Positions 17,055 through 24,710 of a stretch of 64,000 nt of DNA are shown here, in pieces. The notes under the pieces were generated by a model. The model was not told the origin of the DNA. It worked only from the letters and a program-made list of their open reading frames with translations, and did not search any database. Numbering within the stretch: the first letter of the stretch is position 1; every line of letters begins with the position of its first letter. The stretch is from Amycolatopsis thermalba (lineage in GTDB: Bacteria; Actinomycetota; Actinomycetes; Mycobacteriales; Pseudonocardiaceae): contig NZ_PQHW01000005.1 in NCBI RefSeq assembly GCF_003385215.1, positions 1 through 64,000 of the forward strand, read 5' to 3'. Position numbers and translations under genes: made by a program.

Positions 17055-17083
17055 TTGACACCTCGCCAAGCGGGTGTCACTAT
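17055..17083 (+). promoter_or_regulatory. Candidate promoter of the lacI-headed operon
   Basis: TTGACA at 17055-17060 is a perfect -35. Seventeen bases further, CACTAT at 17078-17083 is a weak -10 candidate. The two LacI-type operators follow immediately downstream, as expected for a roadblock or initiation repressor. Confidence 0.5.
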
Positions 17084-17097
17084 TCCCCGCAGCCCCT

Positions 17098-17111
17098 TGG
17101 AATCGTTTCCA
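17098..17111. promoter_or_regulatory. LacI-family operator O1 (TGGAATCGTTTCCA)
   Basis: A 14-bp near-palindrome with a central CG, the hallmark of LacI/GalR-family operators. One mismatch separates it from the perfect copy 32 bp downstream. Between the promoter at 17055 and the lacI-type start. Confidence 0.8.
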
Positions 17112-17129
17112 CCACGGAGCGTAACGAAC

Positions 17130-17143
17130 TGGAAACGTTTCCA
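17130..17143. promoter_or_regulatory. LacI-family operator O2 (TGGAAACGTTTCCA)
   Basis: A perfect 14-bp palindrome with central CG, 27 bp before the lacI-type start. Centre-to-centre distance to O1 is 32 bp, about three helical turns, so two dimers could bind the same face of the DNA. Confidence 0.88.
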
Positions 17144-17169
17144 AGGCAACGGACGACGACGGAGCGACA

Positions 17170-18195
17170 ATGACGTCTACACGGGCCACGCTGCTGCAGG
17201 TGGCCGAACGAGCCGGGGTGTCCCTGGCCTCGACCTCCCGTGCCCTGCACGGCACCGGCGCGAGCCCGGCCATGATCGAGCGCGTCCGGGCCGCCGCGGA
17301 GGAGCTGGGCTACAGCCCGGACGCCATCGGCCGGTCGCTGCGGATGAAGAAGACCTTCCAGATCGCCTTCGCGGTCGCCGACATCGGCAACCCGGTCTAC
17401 GTCGAGATGATGCGCGCCATCCACGAGGTCCTCGCCCCGCACGGGTACCGCGTCGTGGTCATGACCACCGGCGACACCTCCACCTCGACCACCGACCTGG
17501 TCCGCAGCCTGAACAGCGGCTTCGTCGACGGCATGGTCATCAGCCCGCTGCGCACCGACGACCGCCTGATCGAGGCGATCCAGCAGGCCGCCGTCCCGGT
17601 CGTGGTCATCGGCCGCGCCCTGGACGCCCACGGCATCAGCTCGGTCTCCACCGACTCCGCGGGCGGCATCGGCCAGGCGGTCCGCCACCTGCAGGACCTG
17701 GGCCGCCGCCGGATCGGCTTCCTCAACGGCCCCCTCGACACCACCCCCGGCCAAGCCCGCCAGCGCGGCTTCCAGGAAGCCATCCGGGCCGACAGCCCCA
17801 CCGAGATCGCCGAGGACTTCACCGTCGCCGCCGGCCTCACCGCCGCGCGCCGCCTCCTCACGAACGCCCCGGAACGCCTCGACGCCATCGTCGCGGCCAA
17901 CGACCTGCTCGCCATCGGCGCCATCCACGCCATCCGCGAACTCGGGCTGTCCGTTCCCGGCGACATCGCGGTGACCGGCATGGACGACACCGAGATCGGC
18001 CGCGTCTTCCACCCGACCCTGACCAGCGTCTCGCTCGGCAGCACCGAGCGCGGCCGCGCCGCCGCGCAGCTCATGCTCCGCCTCGCCGACGACGACGGCC
18101 AGGACGCGCAGCAGGTCACGGTCGGCCCGGAGCTGATCGTGCGTGGTTCCACCGTTCCCGCCGCCGGCGGGCTCACCGAGGGAGGCCGGCGATGA
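17170..18195 (+). CDS. LacI-family transcriptional regulator of the riboside-type operon
   Basis: A 341-residue repressor. The N-terminal helix-turn-helix LLQVAERAGVSLASTSRALH and hinge helix are followed by a periplasmic-binding-like sugar domain (VADIGNPVYVEMMRAIHEVL, DAIVAANDLLAIGAIHAI, GDIAVTGMDDTEI). ATG at 17170 follows GGAGCG. Two operators lie upstream, so autorepression is expected. Its stop overlaps the first permease start as ATGA, so regulator and transporter are co-transcribed; the inducer is probably the imported glycoside or the sugar freed from it. Confidence 0.93.
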   Translation: MTSTRATLLQVAERAGVSLASTSRALHGTGASPAMIERVRAAAEELGYSPDAIGRSLRMKKTFQIAFAVADIGNPVYVEMMRAIHEVLAPHGYRVVVMTTGDTSTSTTDLVRSLNSGFVDGMVISPLRTDDRLIEAIQQAAVPVVVIGRALDAHGISSVSTDSAGGIGQAVRHLQDLGRRRIGFLNGPLDTTPGQARQRGFQEAIRADSPTEIAEDFTVAAGLTAARRLLTNAPERLDAIVAANDLLAIGAIHAIRELGLSVPGDIAVTGMDDTEIGRVFHPTLTSVSLGSTERGRAAAQLMLRLADDDGQDAQQVTVGPELIVRGSTVPAAGGLTEGGRR

Positions 18196-19148
18196 CCCTG
18201 GCCGCGGACACCCGCGCCCCCGCACCAGCCCCGGCGCCTCGCAAGCGCGGCAAGGGCACGATGGCCCGCTCCCGCCGCCGCGAGGCGATCGCGCTGGTGA
18301 TGCCGTCGCTGATCCCGATCCTCGTGCTCAGCGTCGCGCCCCTGGTGATGGGCCTGGCCCTGGCGTTCACCGACGCCCGCCTGGTGCGCGACCCGGACTA
18401 CGACTTCACCGGCATCGACAACTTCACCAAGCTCGCCGGCAACGCGTTCTTCTGGGACAGCCTGCGCATCGGTCTCATTTGGACCGTCGGCGTCACCCTG
18501 CTGCAGCTGGCCGCGTCGATGGGCCTGGCGCTGCTGCTCAACTCCGGACTGAAACTGCAGGGCCTGACCCGCGTCCTCGCGCTCATCCCGTGGGCCATGC
18601 CGCCGGTCGTCGTCGCGATCATGTGGCAGATGATCTACTCGGCCAACGGCGGCCCGCTCAACGCCTTCCTCGGCAGCGTCGGCCTGCCCGCCGACACCAA
18701 CTGGCTCGGCGACTTCTCCACCGCCCTGCCCGCGGTGATCGTCGTCGGCGTGTGGGTCGGCATGCCGCAGACCACCGTCACGCTGCTGGCCGGCCTGCAG
18801 CAGATCCCCCAGGACCTGCACGAGGCCGCGGCGGTGGACCGCGCCGGCGCGTGGCGGCGGTTCACCGCGGTCACCTGGCCCAGCCTGCGGCCGATCGTCA
18901 CCTCGATCACGTCGCTGAACTTCATCTGGAACTTCAACTCGTTCTCGCTGGTCTACGTCCTCACCGAGGGCGGGCCGGGCGGAAAGACGATGGTGCCGGT
19001 GCTCTTCATCTACCTCGAGGCGTTCAAGAACCGCAACATCGGCTACGCGGCGGCGATGGGCCTGGTGCTCGTGATCATCGTCGTGCTGCTGCTGGCGATC
19101 TACCTGCGGTCGCAGTTCCGCGACGACCGCGCCGAGCGGGGGCGGTGA
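18192..19148 (+). CDS. Sugar ABC transporter permease, MalF/UgpA type
   Basis: A 318-residue inner-membrane permease. After a basic, Pro/Ala-rich 30-residue N-terminus come six predicted membrane segments; HEAAAVDRAGAWRRFTAVTW is the EAA loop for the ATPase. The ATG at 18192 overlaps the lacI stop (ATGA). No ATPase gene occurs in this operon, so the importer probably uses a shared MsiK-type ATPase encoded elsewhere, as is common for CUT1 sugar importers in actinomycetes. Confidence 0.9.
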   Translation: MTLAADTRAPAPAPAPRKRGKGTMARSRRREAIALVMPSLIPILVLSVAPLVMGLALAFTDARLVRDPDYDFTGIDNFTKLAGNAFFWDSLRIGLIWTVGVTLLQLAASMGLALLLNSGLKLQGLTRVLALIPWAMPPVVVAIMWQMIYSANGGPLNAFLGSVGLPADTNWLGDFSTALPAVIVVGVWVGMPQTTVTLLAGLQQIPQDLHEAAAVDRAGAWRRFTAVTWPSLRPIVTSITSLNFIWNFNSFSLVYVLTEGGPGGKTMVPVLFIYLEAFKNRNIGYAAAMGLVLVIIVVLLLAIYLRSQFRDDRAERGR

Positions 19149-19152
19149 CGAG

Positions 19153-19980
19153 ATGCGCGTCCTGCTCCGTCCCGCCCAGTACCTGGCGCTGGCGGCCTAC
19201 ATCCTGTTCCTCGGCTTCCCGCTGCTGTGGCTGATCTCGGCGTCGGTGAAGTCCTCCGGCGAGCTCAACTCGCTCTCCGTGAGCCTGCTGCCGCAGCAGT
19301 GGCACTGGGACAACTACTCCGACGCCCTGGACCGCCAGGGCCTGGTGCACTCGGCGGGCAACAGCCTGGTCGTGGCGCTGGTGTCCACCGCGCTGGTGAT
19401 CCTCATCGCGCTGCCGGCGTCCTACGTGCTGGCCCGGCTCAAGGGCAAGATCCGCGCCGCCGGCGTCGGCTGGATCCTGGTGTCCCAGGTGTTCCCGGTG
19501 GTGCTGGTGATCCTGCCGCTGTTCCTGATCCTGCGCACCATCGGGCTGGCCGACAGCCTGGCCGGGCTGACGCTCGTGCACACCACCTACACGCTGCCGT
19601 TCGCGTTGTGGATGCTGCAGGGCTACGTCGCCGCCATCCCGGTCGACCTGGAGGAGGCCGGCGCGATGGACGGCGCCGGCCGGTGGACCGTGCTGCGCCG
19701 GATCGTCTTCCCGCTGCTGATGCCCGGCATCGTCGCCACGGCGATGTTCAGCTTCGTCTCCTCCTGGAACGAGTTCTTCTTCGCGCTGGTGCTGTTGCAG
19801 TCGCCGGAGAACTACACCCTGCCGATCACGCTGAACATGTTCATCGGCGGTGAGGGCAAGGTGTCCCTCGGACCGCTCGCCGCGGGCGCCGTGCTCGCCG
19901 CGATCCCCAGCATCGTCTTCTTCACCATCCTGCGCCGGAGGCTCACCAGCGGGCTGATGGCGGGGGCGGTGAAGGGATGA
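19153..19980 (+). CDS. Sugar ABC transporter permease, MalG/UgpE type
   Basis: A 275-residue inner-membrane permease, partner of the MalF-type subunit 4 bp upstream. The EAA loop is EEAGAMDGAGRWTVLRRIVF, followed by VSSWNEFFFALVLLQSPENY, a typical MalG C-terminal segment. ATG at 19153. Its stop overlaps an ATG at 19977, but the real start of the next gene is slightly further on. Confidence 0.9.
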   Translation: MRVLLRPAQYLALAAYILFLGFPLLWLISASVKSSGELNSLSVSLLPQQWHWDNYSDALDRQGLVHSAGNSLVVALVSTALVILIALPASYVLARLKGKIRAAGVGWILVSQVFPVVLVILPLFLILRTIGLADSLAGLTLVHTTYTLPFALWMLQGYVAAIPVDLEEAGAMDGAGRWTVLRRIVFPLLMPGIVATAMFSFVSSWNEFFFALVLLQSPENYTLPITLNMFIGGEGKVSLGPLAAGAVLAAIPSIVFFTILRRRLTSGLMAGAVKG

Positions 19981-20006
19981 ACCCTGAGAAAACGAAAGGT
20001 CGGTCA

Positions 20007-21281
20007 ATGAAGTCTCGACGTGTGGTGGTGGCCGCGCTCGCGGCAGCCGCGAGCCTGCTGTTCACCGCGTGCTCCAGTGGCGGTGACAGCGCCGGCGGCC
20101 CGGTGACGCTGAAGTTCCAGTCCCTGTCCGACCAGCCCGCGGCCATCGCGGCGACGAACAAGATCGTCGACGACTGGAACAAGGCGCACCCCGACGTCAA
20201 GGTCGAGGTCGTGCAGGCCGGCTGGGACGGGGTCTACGACAAGCTGATCACCCAGTTCAACGCGGGCAGCGCGCCGGACGTCATCCACTACGAGGCGGCC
20301 GGGGTCGTCCCGTTCGCCAGGGACGGCTACCTCGCCGACCTCACGCCCTACCTGTCGGAGCAGAAGAAGACCGACATCCCCAAGGGCGTGCTGGACTCGG
20401 TGACCGTGGACAACCAGGTGATCGCCTACCCGACCGAGCTGCAGTCCTACGTGGTCTTCGCCAACCGCGCCCTGCTGCAGAAGGCCGGGGTCACCATCCC
20501 CACCGGCGACACGATGACCTGGGACCAGTTGCGCGAAATCGCCAGGGCGACCACCCGCGACGGCGCCTTCGGTCTCGGCTGGGGCCTGTCCAGCCCGACC
20601 GCCGCGATGGTCGCGCTCGCGCCCGGGTTCGGCGGCAAGTACTTCGACGGCACCGGCACCGACGCGAAGATCAGCGTCGGCCAGGGTGAGATGGCGCTGC
20701 CGCAGCTGGTGGACGCCATGGCCCACCAGGACAACTCGATCCTGCCGGTCACGCTGACCCAGTCCGGTTCCAAGGCGCTGGCGCCGTTCTACGCCGGGCA
20801 GACCGCGATGACGATCCAGGGTTCGTTCCAGGCCGCCAACATCGCCAAGGACGCGCCCGCCGGGTTCGACTGGATCGTGCTGCCGCCGCTGGCCGGCCCC
20901 GCCGGTCCCGCGCAGGCCGCCAACCCGCAGACGCTGTCGGTGAACAAGGACTCCGCGCACGTCAAGGAGGCCGCCGAGTTCATCGAGTTCTTCACCAGCA
21001 CCGAGAACCTGGCCGCGCTCAACGAGGCCGACGCGCTGATCCCGGCGACCACCTCGGCCCGCGAGGCGCTGACCACCAAGCTCGGCGCGCAGAACGGCTG
21101 GAAGGAGATCCTGTCCTCGGGCCAGTACCTCACCTCCGCGCCGTACCTGTTCGTCGACAAGTACGCGCAGTGGAAGGACACCGTCGCGACCCCGGCCTAC
21201 CAGAAGTTCCTGGCCAAGCAGATCGACGCGGCCGGCCTGTCGAAGGAACTCACCGACGGCTGGAACAGCATCAACCGGTGA
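20007..21281 (+). CDS. Sugar ABC transporter substrate-binding lipoprotein
   Basis: A 424-residue extracellular solute-binding protein, family 1. The signal peptide KSRRVVVAALAAAASLLFTAC ends in a lipobox, anchoring the protein outside the membrane. The mature part begins CSSGGDSAGGPVTLKFQSL and has the usual QFNAGSAPDVIHYEAAG motif of carbohydrate binders. ATG at 20007 is chosen over 19977 because GAAAGGT precedes it and it starts directly with the signal peptide. The ligand is unknown; the enzymes downstream suggest a ribosylated compound. Confidence 0.9.
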   Translation: MKSRRVVVAALAAAASLLFTACSSGGDSAGGPVTLKFQSLSDQPAAIAATNKIVDDWNKAHPDVKVEVVQAGWDGVYDKLITQFNAGSAPDVIHYEAAGVVPFARDGYLADLTPYLSEQKKTDIPKGVLDSVTVDNQVIAYPTELQSYVVFANRALLQKAGVTIPTGDTMTWDQLREIARATTRDGAFGLGWGLSSPTAAMVALAPGFGGKYFDGTGTDAKISVGQGEMALPQLVDAMAHQDNSILPVTLTQSGSKALAPFYAGQTAMTIQGSFQAANIAKDAPAGFDWIVLPPLAGPAGPAQAANPQTLSVNKDSAHVKEAAEFIEFFTSTENLAALNEADALIPATTSAREALTTKLGAQNGWKEILSSGQYLTSAPYLFVDKYAQWKDTVATPAYQKFLAKQIDAAGLSKELTDGWNSINR

Positions 21282-21313
21282 CCGACCGGTCCTCGACCAT
21301 CGAGAAGGGAAAC

Positions 21314-22495
21314 GTGAAGCCGGTGACCTGGCTGGAAGACCGAGCGGTGGCGGTGCTCACCGGCGCGGCCGTGGGGGACGCGCTGGGTGGCGCCACCGAG
21401 GGGTGGACCCCGGAACAGATCGAGGAACGCCACGGCGGCCGGGTGACCGGCATCGTCGGTCCGTGGTTCCCGAACTGGCGGGACGCGCGCCCGATCGCGC
21501 CGTACCACAAGGGGGACGGGCACGTCACCGACGACACCCTGATGACCCGCGCGCTCGTCGAGGTGTACGCGAAGCGCCGCGCGCACCTCGACGCGTACGC
21601 GATGGCCGAGGACCTGGTGCCGCTGATGATCGGCGAGCCGCGGTGGGTTCCCGAGCTGGAGTCCACCGCGCTGCTGCTGCAGCGGGTGTTCCTGGCGGAG
21701 AAGTGGATCGTCGCCCGGCTCCACTACGGGCACGTCGACCCGCGGGAGGCCGGGGTCGGCAACGTGGTCAACTGCGGCGCGGCGATGTACGTGGCGCCGG
21801 TCGGGCTCGCCAACGCCGGGGACCCGCGCGGTGCCTACGCGGAGGCGATCGACCTGACCGGCGCCCACCAGTCCAGCTACGGCCGGGAGGCGGCGGGCGT
21901 GTTCGCGGCGATGGTCGCGGCGTCGGTCGCCCCCGGCGCCACGCTGGACGACGTCGTCGCGGCCGCGCTCGACGTGGCGCACGACGGCACCGCCGCCGCG
22001 CTGCGGGCGGTGGTGGACGCCTTCGACGGCTGGACTTCCGCGCCGTCGGACGACGAGGAGGAGCGGGAGCTGGCCCGGCTGATCCGGGACACGGTCGCGC
22101 CGTACGACTCGGTGGGGCCGGAGTACCGGCAGATGTCGATGGACGCGCGGCGCCCGTCGCGCACCAAGTCGATCGAAGAGCTGCCGGCCGCGCTCGGGTT
22201 CGTGCTCGGCCACCGCGGCGACTACCGCGGCGCGGTGCTGGGCGCGGTGAACTACGGCCGGGACGCCGACTCGATCGCCGTGATGGCCGGCGCGGTGTGC
22301 GCCGGTCTCGGCGGCACCACGGCGGTGCCGGCGGAGTGGATCGACGCGATCGGCGAGGCGAGCCGCATGGACCTGCGGGAGACCGGCCGGCTGATGGCCT
22401 CGGCCGCGGCGGACATCCTGAAGGCCGACCGGGAACGCGCCCTGGCCCGGTTGCGGGCCCTGGACGAGCTCGACCAGGCGGGAGCCGGGTCGTGA
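21314..22495 (+). CDS. ADP-ribosylglycohydrolase-family protein 1
   Basis: A 393-residue member of the DraG/ARH fold. Metal-binding motifs are visible: GAAVGDALGGATEG near the start, HVTDDTLMT in the middle and GRDADSIAVMAGAVCAGLGG near the C-terminus. The family hydrolyses N- or O-linked ribosyl bonds with Mg2+. In an operon with a sugar importer and a ribokinase-like kinase the substrate is more likely a small riboside than an ADP-ribosylated protein; this is an inference. GTG at 21314 has GAGAAGGGA upstream. It shares only the fold with the second copy. Confidence 0.9.
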   Translation: MKPVTWLEDRAVAVLTGAAVGDALGGATEGWTPEQIEERHGGRVTGIVGPWFPNWRDARPIAPYHKGDGHVTDDTLMTRALVEVYAKRRAHLDAYAMAEDLVPLMIGEPRWVPELESTALLLQRVFLAEKWIVARLHYGHVDPREAGVGNVVNCGAAMYVAPVGLANAGDPRGAYAEAIDLTGAHQSSYGREAAGVFAAMVAASVAPGATLDDVVAAALDVAHDGTAAALRAVVDAFDGWTSAPSDDEEERELARLIRDTVAPYDSVGPEYRQMSMDARRPSRTKSIEELPAALGFVLGHRGDYRGAVLGAVNYGRDADSIAVMAGAVCAGLGGTTAVPAEWIDAIGEASRMDLRETGRLMASAAADILKADRERALARLRALDELDQAGAGS

Positions 22496-23820
22496 GGCTG
22501 ACCTGGGCCCAGCCCGAGGACCTGCTCGCGCACGAGCTGGTGCAGTCCGCTGTGGAGGGACGCGACGTCACCGCGATCCGCGACCGCTGGGTCGCGGCCG
22601 GTGGCGACCCGGTGCCCGCCGCCAGCGGAGCGGGTCCGAACCCGGCGCCGCCGGAACTGCGGGCCCTGGCGCGGAACCTGCTCGACGAGCTGGCCGCGCT
22701 GCCCACGCCACCGGCGCCGCACGAACCGGACGAGTGGGACGCGATCGTCGCGGTGCTGCCGCCCGCGCCGGAGCTGCCCGGCGGCAGCGGGCGCGTGCTG
22801 GACGCGTGGACCGGCCGCGCCGCTGGCTGCCTGCTCGGCAAGCCGGTCGAGAAGATCCCCCGCGAGGGCATCGAGGAGATCCTGCGCGCCACCGGCCGCT
22901 GGCCGCTCGACCGGTGGTTCACCGCGGTGGGCCTGCCGGACGAGGTCGCGCGGCGGTGGCCGTGGAACCGCCGCTCCGCCCCGACCTCGCTGGAGGAGAA
23001 CATCGACGGGATGCCGGAGGACGACGACCTCAACTACCCGATGCTCGCGCTCACGCTCCTGGAGCAGCGCGGCCGCGGGTTCACCACCGACGACGTCGCC
23101 CAGCTGTGGCTGGACAACCTGCCCGCCGGGCGGGTGTTCACGGCCGAGCGGGCCGCCTACCGCAACATCCTCGACGCCCGCCCGGTGCCCGAGACCGCCA
23201 CGCACCACAACCCGTTCCGCGAGTGGATCGGCGCGCTCATCCGGACCGACGTGTTCGGCTGGGTCTCGCCCGGCGACGTGCGGGCCGCGGCCCGGCTGGC
23301 CTGGACCGACGCGCGCCTGAGCCACACCCGCAACGGCGTCTACGGCGCGATGTGGGCCGCCGCGCTCGCGTCGGCGTCGATGGTGTGCGGCACCGTCGAC
23401 GAGGTCCTCGACGCCGCGGAAACCGTGGTTCCGCCGGACAGCCGGCTGGCGCGGGCCGTCCGGTTCGGACGGTCGCTGGCCGGTCTGGGCACCAGCGCGG
23501 GACTGGACCGCCTGCACGCCGAATACGGTCACCTGCACTGGGTCCACGTCCTCAACAACGCCGCCGTGATCGCCTTCGCCCTCGCCGGGGGTGGCGGCGA
23601 GTTCGGGCCGAGCGTGTCCATCGCCGTCACCGCGGGCTGGGACACCGACTCCGCGGCCGCCACCGTCGGCGGGGTCGTCGGCGCCCTGCACGGCGTGCCC
23701 GAGCAGTGGGCGAAACCGCTGGACAACCGCATCGCGACGTCCCTGCCCGGCGGGGAGCGGCGCATCACCGACCTGGCGGCCCGCACGGCCGCCCTGACCG
23801 TGGAACGAGGTGCCGCATGA
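22492..23820 (+). CDS. ADP-ribosylglycohydrolase-family protein 2
   Basis: A 442-residue protein with an extra 100-residue N-terminal region (RLTWAQPEDLLAHELVQSAV) ahead of the DraG-like domain (GRAAGCLLGKPVEKIPREGI). Acidic motifs EDDDLNYPML, and GWDTDSAAATVGGVVGAL near the C-terminus, are the expected metal ligands. GTG at 22492 overlaps the previous stop as GTGA. The first motif lacks the usual GDALG spelling, so specificity differs from copy 1; the two may act on different substrates or successive bonds. A cytoplasmic location is expected, since no signal peptide is seen. Confidence 0.88.
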   Translation: MRLTWAQPEDLLAHELVQSAVEGRDVTAIRDRWVAAGGDPVPAASGAGPNPAPPELRALARNLLDELAALPTPPAPHEPDEWDAIVAVLPPAPELPGGSGRVLDAWTGRAAGCLLGKPVEKIPREGIEEILRATGRWPLDRWFTAVGLPDEVARRWPWNRRSAPTSLEENIDGMPEDDDLNYPMLALTLLEQRGRGFTTDDVAQLWLDNLPAGRVFTAERAAYRNILDARPVPETATHHNPFREWIGALIRTDVFGWVSPGDVRAAARLAWTDARLSHTRNGVYGAMWAAALASASMVCGTVDEVLDAAETVVPPDSRLARAVRFGRSLAGLGTSAGLDRLHAEYGHLHWVHVLNNAAVIAFALAGGGGEFGPSVSIAVTAGWDTDSAAATVGGVVGALHGVPEQWAKPLDNRIATSLPGGERRITDLAARTAALTVERGAA

Positions 23821-24710
23821 CCGGGCAGGTCGTGGTCGTCGGCTCGGCCAACGTCGACCTCGTCGTCGACGTGCCGCGCCATCCCGGCGGCGGGGAGACC
23901 ATCCTCGGCGGCGACCTGCGCCGCACTCCCGGCGGCAAGGGCGCCAACCAGGCCGTCGCCGCCGCGCGCGCCGGGGGAGCGGAGACCACGTTCGCCGGCG
24001 CGCTGGGCACCGACGAGTCCGCGGAGCTGCTGCTGACCTCGCTGGAGCGGGCCGGGGTCCGGACCGATCTGGTGTCGCGTGTGGACGCTCCCACCGGCAC
24101 CGCGCTGATCACCGTTTCGCCTGATGGCGAGAACGCGATCGTCGTCGCGCCGGGTGCCAACGCGCGCCTGGAGCTGACCGCCGCCCAGGTCGAGCGGATC
24201 GCGCACGCCGACGTCGTGCTGGCCCAGCTGGAGATCCCGCTCGGCACCGTCCGCGCGGCCGCCGCCGCGCGACGCCCCGGCGCCGTGATGGCCCTCAACG
24301 CCGCGCCGTCCCGGGACCTGCCCGCGGACCTCTGGGACGCGCTGGACCTGCTCGTCGTCAACGAGCACGAGGCCGCCGACCTCGCGCACACCGACGGCAC
24401 CCCGGAGGACCTCGCCAAGGTGCTCCTGGAGCGCGTGCCCGCCGTCGTCATCACCCTCGGCGCCGACGGTTCCCTGGTCGCCGAACGCGACCGGCCCACC
24501 GTGCGGGTGCCGGGGATTCGCGTGGAGGCCGTCGACACGACCGGCGCCGGGGACACCTTCTGCGGTGTGCTCGCCGCCGGGCTGGCCCGCGGCCTGGCCC
24601 TGCCCGAGGCGGCCCGGCTCGCCGGTGTCGCGGCCGCGCTCGCGGTCACCCGGCCCGGCGCGCAGGACGCCGTCCCCACCGCCGCGGAGGTCGAGGAGAG
24701 CTCGCGATGA
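23817..24710 (+). CDS. rbsK: Ribokinase-like PfkB sugar kinase
   Basis: A 297-residue PfkB-family kinase. VVGSANVDLVVDVPRHPGGG and TPGGKGANQAVAAARAGG are the N-terminal ribokinase signatures and VDTTGAGDTFCGVLAAGLA carries the catalytic Asp and anion hole. It should phosphorylate D-ribose or a close sugar at the 5-position using ATP. ATG at 23817 overlaps the previous stop (ATGA). Capture of sugar released by the two glycohydrolases is the likely role. The symbol reflects family resemblance; the sugar is not proven. Confidence 0.85.
   Translation: MTGQVVVVGSANVDLVVDVPRHPGGGETILGGDLRRTPGGKGANQAVAAARAGGAETTFAGALGTDESAELLLTSLERAGVRTDLVSRVDAPTGTALITVSPDGENAIVVAPGANARLELTAAQVERIAHADVVLAQLEIPLGTVRAAAAARRPGAVMALNAAPSRDLPADLWDALDLLVVNEHEAADLAHTDGTPEDLAKVLLERVPAVVITLGADGSLVAERDRPTVRVPGIRVEAVDTTGAGDTFCGVLAAGLARGLALPEAARLAGVAAALAVTRPGAQDAVPTAAEVEESSR

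Noticed and set aside
16444-17061. N-terminal extension of the endonuclease/exonuclease/phosphatase-family gene
   Set aside because: The open frame covers the 21-bp tandem array and an LLM pseudogene fragment; the signal peptide at 16443 marks the real start.
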